From positions 1 to 12,923 of the forward strand of contig JANYAG010000015.1 in the NCBI GenBank assembly GCA_025361465.1: a stretch of 12,923 bases of DNA, in the 5' to 3' direction. This document shows, one piece after another, positions 1 through 7,800 of this stretch. Within the stretch, counting starts at the first letter, position 1; every line of letters begins with the position of its first letter. Position numbers and translations under genes: made by a program. The notes under the pieces were generated by a model. The model searched no databases. It saw only the letters and a list, made by a program, of their open reading frames with translations, and was not told where the DNA came from. Source of the stretch: Gemmatimonadota bacterium (lineage in GTDB: Bacteria; Gemmatimonadota; Gemmatimonadetes; Gemmatimonadales; GWC2-71-9).

Positions 1-1509
1 CAGGACCAGTGGTCGATCAACCAGAACCTGACGCTGACCTACGGCCTCCGTGGCGAGGCGCCGGTCATGCTGGACAAGCCGACTGCCAACGACAGCGTGG
101 ATGCGTATTTCGGCCGCAAGACCGCGGAGATCCCGAGCAACTGGACCTTCAACCCGCGGCTCGGATTCAATTGGGACGTCAAGGGAGCCAACAAGACGCA
201 GGTCCGTGGTGGTGCCGGCCTCTTCGCCGGCACGCCGCCCTACGTCTGGCTGTCGAACCTCTACACGACCAACGGTATCAACGGCGTCTCGCAGGTCACC
301 TGCGACGGCCTGTCCGGCCGGCCGGCCGCGCCGGCCTTCAACGCGGCGAACGCGGCGAACCCGCCCCAGGGATGCGGAACGGCCCTGACGATTCCCGGCG
401 CCGTGAACACGATCGACCCGGCGTACAAGCAGACGCAGCTCATGCGGGCCACCCTGGGCGTGGATCAGCAGCTCGGGCACGGGTTCACCGCGTCGCTGGA
501 CGGGCTGTACAGCTACTCGCTCAAGCAGCCGTTCATGGTCAACCTGGCCCTCGCCGATCCGGTCGGCACCGATTACGCCGGGCGCGTGATGTACGGTACC
601 CTCGCCGCCACGACGGGGATCCCGACCCAGGCGTTCAAGAACACCAAGTACAAGGAAGTGTACGACCTGCAAAATTCGAAGGGTGACTACACCTACAGCA
701 TCTCCGCTGGTCTGAAGAAGCGCTTCGCCGGCTCCTTCGACGCAAACGCCTTCTACACCTACGGGCGATCGTACTCGGTGGCCGATTTCACATCCTCGGT
801 GGCGTCGTCGAACTTCCGGAACCAGCGCACGCTGTCGGGCAACCAGTTCGACCAGAACGTTGATCCCTCGGCGTTCGATCGGCCGCACCGCATCACGGCC
901 TCAGTCTCCTGGACGGCGCCGTGGAAGAACTACCCCACCGACGTCTCCTTCTTCTACCAGGGGCAGTCGGGGACCACGTTCACCTACACCTACGGTGGCT
1001 CGTCGAGCCGTGGCGACGTAAACGCCGATGGCGTCACCACCAACGACCCGATCTACATCCCCTCCTCCGCGGCGGAGATGAACTTCGCGGTCAACGGCGC
1101 CGTCTCGATCGACTCGCAGAAGGTGATGTTCAACAACTTGATGGACGGGCTGCCCTGCATGAAGTCGCAGGCCGGCCATATCATGAAGCGTGACAGTTGC
1201 CGGAACCCCTGGTTCAATCAGCTGGACTTCTCGATTCGTCAGTCGCTGCCGGCGACCCGCGGGCACAAGCTCACGGTGCAGGCCGACATCTACAACTTCC
1301 TCAACTTCCTCAACAGCGACTGGGGCCAGTACCGGCAGAACAACCGGTTCCCGCAGGTCACCGCCCTGACCGTGACGGGCAAGACAGCCGACAACAAGCC
1401 GATCGTCACCTTCAACCCGCTGCTGGGCACGTACAATGGCCGGTTCCCGACGCAGCTGAACACGGCGAGCTACTGGCAGGGGCAGCTGTCGCTGCGCTAC
1501 GCCTACTGA
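1..1509 (+). CDS. TonB-dependent receptor, Oar-like, C-terminal part (5' end outside window)
   Basis: The frame is open from base 1 to a TGA at 1507-1509, giving the last 502 residues of an outer-membrane beta-barrel receptor; the N-terminal carboxypeptidase-like and plug domains would lie upstream. It shows alternating aromatic/polar strand patterns throughout (YTYSISAGLKKRF, ITASVSWTAP), a PSAFDRPHR segment, and an acidic loop NADGVTTNDPIYIP (about residues 342-355) of the D-x-N-x-D-G kind common in Oar-like TonB receptors. The protein ends in YWQGQLSLRYAY, a terminal aromatic that fits an outer-membrane insertion signal. Four cysteines occur as two pairs (residues 101/125 and 386/400), probably extracellular disulfides. 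Such receptors import large or scarce nutrients using TonB energy; the substrate cannot be told. The first in-frame ATG (67) is internal, not the start. A strong hairpin follows 22 bases after the stop. Confidence 0.88.
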   Translation, partial: QDQWSINQNLTLTYGLRGEAPVMLDKPTANDSVDAYFGRKTAEIPSNWTFNPRLGFNWDVKGANKTQVRGGAGLFAGTPPYVWLSNLYTTNGINGVSQVTCDGLSGRPAAPAFNAANAANPPQGCGTALTIPGAVNTIDPAYKQTQLMRATLGVDQQLGHGFTASLDGLYSYSLKQPFMVNLALADPVGTDYAGRVMYGTLAATTGIPTQAFKNTKYKEVYDLQNSKGDYTYSISAGLKKRFAGSFDANAFYTYGRSYSVADFTSSVASSNFRNQRTLSGNQFDQNVDPSAFDRPHRITASVSWTAPWKNYPTDVSFFYQGQSGTTFTYTYGGSSSRGDVNADGVTTNDPIYIPSSAAEMNFAVNGAVSIDSQKVMFNNLMDGLPCMKSQAGHIMKRDSCRNPWFNQLDFSIRQSLPATRGHKLTVQADIYNFLNFLNSDWGQYRQNNRFPQVTALTVTGKTADNKPIVTFNPLLGTYNGRFPTQLNTASYWQGQLSLRYAY

Positions 1510-1531
1510 GCAGTCCACCGCGTGCCTGACG

Positions 1532-1565
1532 ACGACGCCCCGGGGCAGTTGCCTCGGGGCGTCGT
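1532..1565 (+). terminator. Strong hairpin after the TonB receptor gene
   Basis: A 15-bp stem (1532-1546 paired with 1551-1565, one G-U pair) closes on an AGTT tetraloop, 22 bases past the receptor stop codon. It is very GC-rich and is followed by GCGTTGCGG, so there is no U-tract. I read it as an intrinsic terminator of the GC-rich, U-poor kind or a 3'-end stabilising hairpin for the receptor mRNA. Confidence 0.7.
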
Positions 1566-1680
1566 GCGTTGCGGCACTGGCGCGTCGTTGACGATTGGTT
1601 GAGCGGGGCCGGGTAGCGTGCGAGGGTCCTCCTCTCCGGGAGTCCCGATGCCGTCTCGCGCCCTGCTGTGCCTCACCCTT

Positions 1681-1712
1681 TCACCCGCCGCGCCGTCCCT
1701 GACGCGGGGTGA
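1681..1712. repeat. Possible bulged hairpin in the convergent intergenic region
   Basis: TCACCC (1681-1686) pairs with GGGTGA (1707-1712), and after a two-base bulge CGCG (1689-1692) pairs with CGCG (1703-1706), leaving a 10-base loop. There is no T-rich tail on either strand. In sequence this GC-rich, such a stem can arise by chance, so a role in termination is only possible. Confidence 0.3.
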
Positions 1713-1993
1713 GATGCCCACGTTGGCGTCGCCGTTCGGGCGCTGGCTCCACGGGCAAGTCCTCGCAACGTCTCGCCAATGGCCTGCGGTGGTGTTTCAT
1801 CGCCTGTGGTTCATCGGCTCGGAAGTGCGGCTGCTGCTGCTCCTCCGCCACTCCGCACCGCCTTTGGTGGCTGGCCTGGCCGTCGCACACGCACTCGAGC
1901 GGGAGGTGGCGCGGTCGGCGCGGTCGGTGGGGTGGATTGAGGCGGGCAATCCGCTTTGGCGGGAGGGAGGGACGGTGGTGGTGGCGGTGAGGA

Positions 1994-2078
1994 GTCGTCC
2001 TGAGCGAAGCGAAGGACCTGCGTGGCGGCCCTTCGGCGAAGTGCGACCACGCATCCCCTTCGCGTTGCTCAGGGTGAC
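1994..2078. repeat. REP-like imperfect inverted repeat (CCTGAGC...GCGAAGG type)
   Basis: Left arm 1994-2029 and the reverse complement of right arm 2043-2078 agree at 27 of 36 positions. The arms share CCTGAGC, GCGAAGG and TGCGTGG blocks, and the middle holds a tight nested hairpin (CTTC GGC GAAG, 2031-2041). The motif CCTGAGCGAAGCGAAGGA is a familiar dispersed intergenic repeat in many GC-rich environmental bacteria (recalled, not searched). It begins 17 bases beyond the lptG stop, so it could act as the lptFG terminator or mRNA 3' stabiliser as well as being a non-autonomous, REP/MITE-like element. Confidence 0.65.
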
Positions 2079-2094
2079 GTAGGTCCGGTGCCCG

Positions 2095-3165
2095 CTACGA
2101 CCGCACTCGCCGCAGCAGGATCACCGCCACGATCAGGAACACGATATTCATCGACCAGGCGGCGAACCACGGTGCGACGAGCGCCTTGCCGCCGACGGCC
2201 TTCATGATCTGGATGCCGGTCAGGTAAATCAGCGTGGTACCCAGGGCGATCGCGAGGCCGAGCGCAGCGCCGGCCCGGGGGTTGGTCACCGCCAGCGGCG
2301 CACCGAACATCGCCACGACCAGGCACGCCAGCGGCACCGCGAACTTGAGCGGCAGGTCAACGGCGAGCATGCCCGGCTCATTGCCCGAGAGCTTCAGGTT
2401 GGCGAGATACTGTTTCAGCTGGGGATACGTCATCTCGTCGGCCTTGAGCCCCTCGTCCATCATCGCCGAGGGCAGGTCGGTGAAGGCGCGGTGTCGCATG
2501 GTCTGGAACTCGAACATGATCGGCACCCCGCTGTCCGGCACGACCATGCTCGCCCCGTGGTACAGCACCCAGCGCCCCGGACGCGGAAACCACTGGGCAC
2601 TGTCGGCGCTCACGATCCAGCGTCCGCGTGGCCCCGCCGCGACCTGCTCCATCACGGGCTCGGCCATCATCCGCCTCGGCTGATCGAGCGTCTTGATGGC
2701 CCAGTTCCAGCCGGAAGGCGAGGCGTAGCCGAACACCACCCGGGTCTGGGCGTCGGCGCCGTTGCGCTCCTTGTGGTAGATCTTCTCCTGGAGCGTCGTG
2801 AACGACGACAGTTCCTGCAGGCCATAGTCGAGCGGCACCGAGAGACCGGCCAGCACCATCATCGGCGCGATCAGCCGGAAGAAGGAGACGCCGCCGGCCT
2901 TGACCGCCGTCAATTCGCTGTTGCGCCCGAGCGCATTGAGCGTGAACACGGTCGCGAACAGCACCGCGGCCGGCAGCATCATCGCGGTCTTGTTGGGGAA
3001 GTAGTACAGCTGCCCGATGAGAATGTCCGGAATCGACACCGGCTTGTCGAAGCGCTCCGCCAGGTCGATCAGGATCGCGACGGCGGGAAGCCCGAGGGCC
3101 GAGAGCACGAAGGTGCCCAGCCATTGTCGCAGGACATACCGGTCGAGCACGCCAAGGACCTTCAT
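2095..3165 (-). CDS. lptG: LptG, LPS export ABC transporter permease (YjgQ family)
   Basis: LptG is one of two inner-membrane permeases that, with LptF and the LptB ATPase, pull lipopolysaccharide out of the inner membrane and pass it to the periplasmic Lpt bridge. The 356-residue product is normal length (E. coli about 360). It starts MKVLGVLDRYVLRQWLGTF; membrane segments lie near residues 15-35, 58-80, 95-113, 272-293, 300-320 and 332-351, with a periplasmic beta-jellyroll domain at about 120-260. Family hallmarks include the amphipathic N-terminal helix, NSELTAVKAGGVS (82-94) in the cytoplasmic coupling loop, and DLPLKFAVPLACLVVAMFGAPL before the last membrane segments. The chosen ATG at 3165 overlaps the lptF stop as ATGA and has an AGGA motif 3 bases upstream. 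The same frame stays open upstream to 3924, but that part is antisense-like sequence out of frame with lptF and not a fusion. The stop (2095-2097) is followed by the inverted repeat. Confidence 0.95.
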   Translation of the reverse strand: MKVLGVLDRYVLRQWLGTFVLSALGLPAVAILIDLAERFDKPVSIPDILIGQLYYFPNKTAMMLPAAVLFATVFTLNALGRNSELTAVKAGGVSFFRLIAPMMVLAGLSVPLDYGLQELSSFTTLQEKIYHKERNGADAQTRVVFGYASPSGWNWAIKTLDQPRRMMAEPVMEQVAAGPRGRWIVSADSAQWFPRPGRWVLYHGASMVVPDSGVPIMFEFQTMRHRAFTDLPSAMMDEGLKADEMTYPQLKQYLANLKLSGNEPGMLAVDLPLKFAVPLACLVVAMFGAPLAVTNPRAGAALGLAIALGTTLIYLTGIQIMKAVGGKALVAPWFAAWSMNIVFLIVAVILLRRVRS

Positions 3166-4730
3166 GGTTCCTGCCGGCGGAATCGGTCGAAGGACTCGAC
3201 CAGGGCACCGAAGATTCCTGCGGTGCGTGCCGTGCCCATTTCTCGGTTGGCCGAGCGCACGGCCAGCAGCCCGAGCAGCGTCAACAGGACCAGCGGTCCG
3301 TGGATCGCCACTTCGGGGGAGAGATACCCCTTCTTCGCGAGGTTCTCGCCGCCGATCAGCAGGATGTAGAAGCCGAGAAAGATCACCATGCTCGCGCCGA
3401 TCACCAGGCCGATGCCGCTGCGCGGATACTTCAGGGCGAGCGCCATGCCCAGCAGCACGAAGCAGAAGGACGCCAGCGGGATGGCGAACTTCTTGTGGTA
3501 TTCGACGCGATAGCGCATCACGTTCTGCTCGTAGTTCAGCAATGTCTGGAGCTGGGGCTCGACCTCGAAACGCCGGGCCACCAGGGGTTCCGGTCCGCGC
3601 AGCCCATCCTGCGGCACCAGGACCGGTTCGACGCCCCCAGTGGCCCGGTCGGCCCCGGTCCACACCTTGCTGTCTCCCGGCGTCCCGGCGGGTTGCTGGG
3701 CCTGCGGCGGAACTGGTCGGGGCGGCTCCTGGGCCTGGAGTCCGGCGGGGAGCACCAACGTCCGAATCCACTTCTCGAAGCGGAGGTAGCCCTTGCCGCA
3801 ATGCGGCGGATACTTCGGCAGCATTTGCGCGGACGGGGTCTGGAGCAACGGCAAGCCAAGGAGCGAGCGGAGGTCGCGCCGGGTGACATGCTCGATGTCG
3901 CGCTTCTGCACGCCCGCATACCACTCCTGTTCCTGCGTCTGGTCGAGCAGCTCGCAGCCCGTCATGTCGCGGTCGCCGCGGGAGATACCGCCGGTGGCCA
4001 GGTTGAGCTGGTTCGTGACATCACGGATGCGCAGCCGGTTGTGCACGAACGTGGTCCGCATGAAGCGATTCTTCTCGGCCCGCTTGAACTCGTCGATGGT
4101 GCCATGATACAGGTCGACCATCAGGTCGACGCCGGATTCCGACTGGACCATCCCCCCGCTGTCGGCGTGGATGATCCTCGTGGTCCCGTATTCCCGGAGA
4201 TCGTAGATGGTGACCTCGGTCATGGCACTCGTCTCCGGATCGATCGTCCTGGCCTGCAGCACGTAGGAGGTGATCGGGTTCATCACGCCGGGCTGGAAGG
4301 AGAGGGTGGGGCTCTTTCGGAAGACCGCACTCTGCAACTGGCTGTACCGGGTGTTGCTGCGCGGGACGAGCTGGTCGTAGAGAAAGAAGTTGCCGGTGGC
4401 GACGACGATCGCCGCGATCAGGGCCGGCCGGGCCATGCGCCAGACCGAGATTCCATTGGCGTACATCGCGACGAGTTCCAGGTCGCCGGCCATCTGGCTG
4501 TAGCCATAGAGTGTCGCGACCAGCACGGCCATCGGCAGGGACAGCGTCAGCAGGGCCGGCAGGGTCAGCACGAAGGCCTCCCCGATGATCGCCGCTCCCA
4601 GGCCCCGGCCACCGAACCGGTCGATCAACGGCGCCAGCTGCTGCAGCAGCAACAATCCCGTGAGGGCCACCAGTCCCCAGACAAACGGGGCGGCGAGCGC
4701 ACGCAGGATGTGGCGGGAAACCAGTCGCAT
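3162..4730 (-). CDS. lptF: LptF, LPS export ABC transporter permease, with enlarged periplasmic domain
   Basis: This is the partner permease of LptG. The product begins MRLVSRHILRALAAPFVWG and has membrane segments near residues 12-35, 52-75, 101-120, 413-432, 440-460 and 476-492. GDLELVAMYANGISVWRM (82-99) is the conserved coupling-loop motif, and RVEYHKKFAIPLASFCFVLLG (408-428) is the typical re-entry into the membrane. At 522 residues it is about 150 longer than E. coli LptF (about 366). The excess is in the periplasmic domain: residues about 250-400 carry two cysteines (C259, C311) and a Pro/Gln-rich linker (about 331-352). The ATG at 4730 is the only sensible start because the N-terminal helix begins there; no clear Shine-Dalgarno motif precedes it. 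It is translationally coupled to lptG through the ATGA overlap and is transcribed divergently from the sprA-like gene. Confidence 0.93.
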   Translation of the reverse strand: MRLVSRHILRALAAPFVWGLVALTGLLLLQQLAPLIDRFGGRGLGAAIIGEAFVLTLPALLTLSLPMAVLVATLYGYSQMAGDLELVAMYANGISVWRMARPALIAAIVVATGNFFLYDQLVPRSNTRYSQLQSAVFRKSPTLSFQPGVMNPITSYVLQARTIDPETSAMTEVTIYDLREYGTTRIIHADSGGMVQSESGVDLMVDLYHGTIDEFKRAEKNRFMRTTFVHNRLRIRDVTNQLNLATGGISRGDRDMTGCELLDQTQEQEWYAGVQKRDIEHVTRRDLRSLLGLPLLQTPSAQMLPKYPPHCGKGYLRFEKWIRTLVLPAGLQAQEPPRPVPPQAQQPAGTPGDSKVWTGADRATGGVEPVLVPQDGLRGPEPLVARRFEVEPQLQTLLNYEQNVMRYRVEYHKKFAIPLASFCFVLLGMALALKYPRSGIGLVIGASMVIFLGFYILLIGGENLAKKGYLSPEVAIHGPLVLLTLLGLLAVRSANREMGTARTAGIFGALVESFDRFRRQEP

Positions 4731-4824
4731 GGGCGGGGTGCCGAGCTCCGGTTGTGGGTTTCCAAGGGAAGGGCCTAGTTTTCCAGCTTCTGGCCTAAGA
4801 AGCTAATCGCCCACACCGGACATC
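4731..4824. promoter_or_regulatory. Divergent promoter region of lptFG and sprA
   Basis: These 94 bases must contain the start signals for both directions. I see a perfect 7-bp inverted repeat AGCTTCT-GGCCTA-AGAAGCT (4784/4785-4804; arms 4785-4791 and 4798-4804) and a direct repeat GGCCTA at 4772-4777 and 4792-4797, exactly 20 bases apart, that is, two helical turns. The second GGCCTA is the loop of the inverted repeat. No convincing -35/-10 pair stands out; TTGTGG at 4752-4757 with TAGTTT at 4776-4781 is the best weak match toward sprA. The local base composition is lower in GC than its neighbours, as expected for a promoter. Confidence 0.45.
4785..4804. promoter_or_regulatory. Inverted repeat upstream of sprA, possible operator
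   Basis: Perfect 7-bp arms AGCTTCT and AGAAGCT flank the 6-base spacer GGCCTA. The repeat ends 20 bases before the sprA-like GTG start, a position where a repressor dimer, or a 5' UTR hairpin, would affect the sprA transcript. The same bases lie upstream of lptF on the other side. No T-run follows, so it is not a typical terminator. Confidence 0.4.
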
Positions 4825-7800
4825 GTGACCATCCGCCGCGTCGTTCTCGCCCTTGCGATCGGTCTCGCGCCGATCGCCGCCGGCGCCCAGGTCCCCGTGA
4901 CCGGAGCGCCCGCCGCGTCATCGGATACGGTCCACGAATACGCCCACTTCAGGCTCCCCGCCGCCGATTCTGATGTCGGGCACTCCCGCCTGCCGACGGT
5001 GATGCGGTGGCCCTGGGTGACCGGCATCATGCCGCGCCCAAGGGCCGCCTCGATGGCCTTTGACGAGGCGATCGCCGCCCTGATCGCCGCCCGGCGGGAC
5101 GATGCCCTGCGGGCCCACCTGTTGCGAACGGCTGCGGATCTGGTCGAGGGCGAGGCGGGGGCCGTCAAGCGGCGCGGCCTGTTCGGCCTCTCCGCCACCA
5201 CCGCCGATTTCCGGTTCGATGAGCGATCGTCGCTCGGCTTCGACATCAGCACGTCGCGCCAGCGCAACCTGGCCTGCACGCCGGACCTGGTCCAGAATCC
5301 GTTGTCCGGTTGTACCGGCGGCTTCACGCCGCCGAAGATCGACAACACCTTGATGCTCGGCGCCACCGGTGTCATCGGGCAGCGGGTCCATATCAATATT
5401 GACCTCGATACCCGGCGTGACTTCGGCAACAACAACCTGATCCAGGCCTACTACAAGGGACTTCCCGACGAGGTCGTCCAGGAAGTGAATGTCGGGTCGG
5501 TCCAGTTTCGCGCCCCGCCGTCGCGCTTCCTGACGGCCGCCATCCCCACCAACAACTTTGGCATCGACACCAAGTTCGAGCTGGGTCCCTTCCGCTTCGA
5601 GGCGATCGCCGCGTCGCAGAAGGGCAGCACCATGAATACCCGGACCTTCCGGATCGGCGACCAGTCCACCCAGCCACAGGATCGCGTGTCCCGCGACCTC
5701 GAGTTCCAGTCGGGGAAGTTCTTCTGGCTGGTGGATCCGGAGATCATCCCGGGATTTCCCAACGTCGATATCCTCAACCTGAACGGCGTGTCGCTGGCAC
5801 CGGCCCAGCAGCCGACCGGTCAGGTGCGCGTCTATCGCTATACCTCAGCCTCGGTGAACAATCCCGGCAACCCGAACGCCAACGGCATCACGGCCCGTGG
5901 CGTCAACGGCACCGAATCGGTTGGTCCGCTGCGCTGGGCGCTCCTCAAGCCCAACTATGACTACTGGGTGGATCCGTCAGGCCTCTGGCTGGTGCTGCGC
6001 GCCCAGCTCGATCCCAATGACTTCCTGGCGGTGAGCTACAAGACGGCCGGCGGAACGAAGGTCGGCACCTTCCCGGCCACCGACGACCCGGCGCGTGGCG
6101 ACACGCTGCTGCTCATCAAGTATCCCAACCGCGGCCCGGCGTCGGGCACCTTCCGCTACGCGATGCGGCAGGTGTATCACGTCGCCGGGAAGGACCTGAC
6201 CCGCGGGTCGGTCACGCTCGCGATCACGGTGGCGCGCTCCGAGCGGCCCGAGGGGGGCACCGGTACCTACCTGTCGCTGCTCGGCCTGGCCTTGCCAAGC
6301 GACCAGGCGACTTTCGACGGCGAGAACCGGCTCTTTCCGCGCAAGCGCGATCCCGGCGCCGACCAGGTGGTCGAGGATGTCTACATCGTCTTCCCCAACG
6401 CCAAGCCCTTCGCCGATCCGGTCCGGCTGTCCACGAACGTCCGGGCCGATTCGCTGTATCGCACGCCCGAATACCTCCTCTTTACCGAGGGCCCGCCGTC
6501 CACCTTCGCGCTGAACCTCCACTACGAGGCGGCCAGCATGGGGAATCGCAACGGGATCTCCCTCGATGCCTCGCAGATCAAGGAGGGGAGCGAGCAGATC
6601 TACGTCAACGACGTGCTGCGGCGGAAGGGCGTCGACTACCAGATCGACTACAACACCGGCAAGGTGCTCTTTCTGGATCCGATCGGCCTCCTCGGTCGGG
6701 GCGTGGCGACGGTGACCGCGAAGTTCGAGCAGAAGGGCTTCTTCGCGGTGGCGCCAACGTCGATCGCCGGCATCACCGCGACCTGGAAGAACCGCTACGG
6801 CGAACTCTCGGCCGCGGGGCTCTACCAGGCCGAGGCGACCGCCTTCAATCGCCCCTTCCTCGGCTATGAGCCGCGCTCCTCGCTGATGACGGGCATCACC
6901 GGCCGCGAGGACTTCAATCTCCCGATCCTGACGCGATGGATCAACGGCATTACCACCCGGCGATCGACCGCCCCCTCGTCGCTCTCGCTGCAGGGGGAGC
7001 TGGCGGTGTCGCGGCCGAACCCGAACCGCTCGGGTTCCGCGTACCTCGAGGAATTCGAGAACGATGGTGCGCTCGACATCCCGATGTTCGAGACCAGCTG
7101 GGTGCCGGGCTCGGTGCCCACCAATGCGCTCGGTCTCGGGTCGGTGGCCGGATTTGCGAACGGCTTCAATCCCGCCGATGCCGTGCAGCTGATCTGGCAG
7201 AGCTACGTGCCGGATGCCAACAACAAGCCGATCCAGCTGTCGCCCCAGGACATCGACACGACCATCAAGCTCACCAGCTCGGTGGCGCGCACGGCGGCTC
7301 CGGTCCTGTTCATGACCCTGCACGCCGACACGGCGGGCGGTCTCCTGGCCGGCACCAGCAACCACGCCAACTGGACCCTGCCGAAGCGACCGTTCGCCCC
7401 GCGTTGGCGCACCATGCAGACGTCACTCTCGCCGAGCGGCATCGACCTGACCCGCAACTCGGCGATCGAGTTCTGGTTGTTCGAGGGCACCGACGGCGGG
7501 ACCGGCGCACTCGAAGTCAACCACACCCGAATGGTGTTCGACATCGGCAAGGTGAGTGAGGACGCGCTGTCGTTTGCGCCCGAAACCCTCAGCGTCCACG
7601 GAACCGACTCGGTCTGGACCGGTCGCCAGTATGTCGGGCGCGGCCGCCTCGATACCGAGCGCACCGACTTCGGCACCTGGAACGCGCTGTCGGATGACAC
7701 TGGCATCCTGGCGGACCGTCCCGACTCGGTGATCGGCCCGGGCGGTGTGGTCATCCGTCGACCGAAGCTCTGCCAGCGGACCTTGTCGAGCGACGTGTCG

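Larger units (their letters stand above)
1510..2094. other. Convergent intergenic region without a convincing gene
   Basis: This 585-base stretch separates the ends of the TonB receptor (+) and lptG (-). Besides the hairpin at 1532-1565 it holds a second possible hairpin at 1681-1712 (6+4 bp stem with a 2-base bulge), a short direct repeat GCGGTCGG at 1911-1918 and 1920-1927, and the REP-like inverted repeat at 1994-2078. A plus-strand frame stays open from a GTG at 1618 to 2082, but its product resembles no family I know, is rich in Arg/Leu/Pro, and runs into the inverted repeat. I see no RNA gene. Confidence 0.6.

Noticed and set aside
1012..1053. Dockerin-like calcium motif DVNADGVTTND in the TonB receptor
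   Set aside because: The D-x-N-x-D-G pattern occurs once, without the paired repeat of dockerins, and the same loop is common in Oar-like receptors, so it is treated as part of the barrel.
1911..1927. Direct repeat GCGGTCGG with one base between copies
   Set aside because: Two copies of an 8-base GC-rich word do not make a tandem array and are likely by chance at this composition; no CRISPR-like or minisatellite pattern is present in the window.
1618..2082. A 154-codon plus-strand open frame from GTG in the convergent intergenic region
   Set aside because: It has no recognisable domain, an Arg/Leu-rich composition typical of chance frames in GC-rich DNA, no clear ribosome site, and it runs through both arms of the REP-like repeat.
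3166..3924. Upstream in-frame extension of lptG giving a 609-residue product
   Set aside because: It overlaps lptF almost entirely in another frame, has no domain, and the proper LptG start MKVLGVLDRY lies at the ATGA overlap with the lptF stop.
3300..4778. Long plus-strand open frame opposite lptF
   Set aside because: The translation is rich in His, Gln, Arg and Asp with no family resemblance; lptF on the other strand has clear membrane segments and motifs.
5977..7365. Long minus-strand open frame inside sprA
   Set aside because: It is antisense to conserved SprA motifs and reads as an Arg/Gly/Val-rich chance frame expected from high third-position GC.
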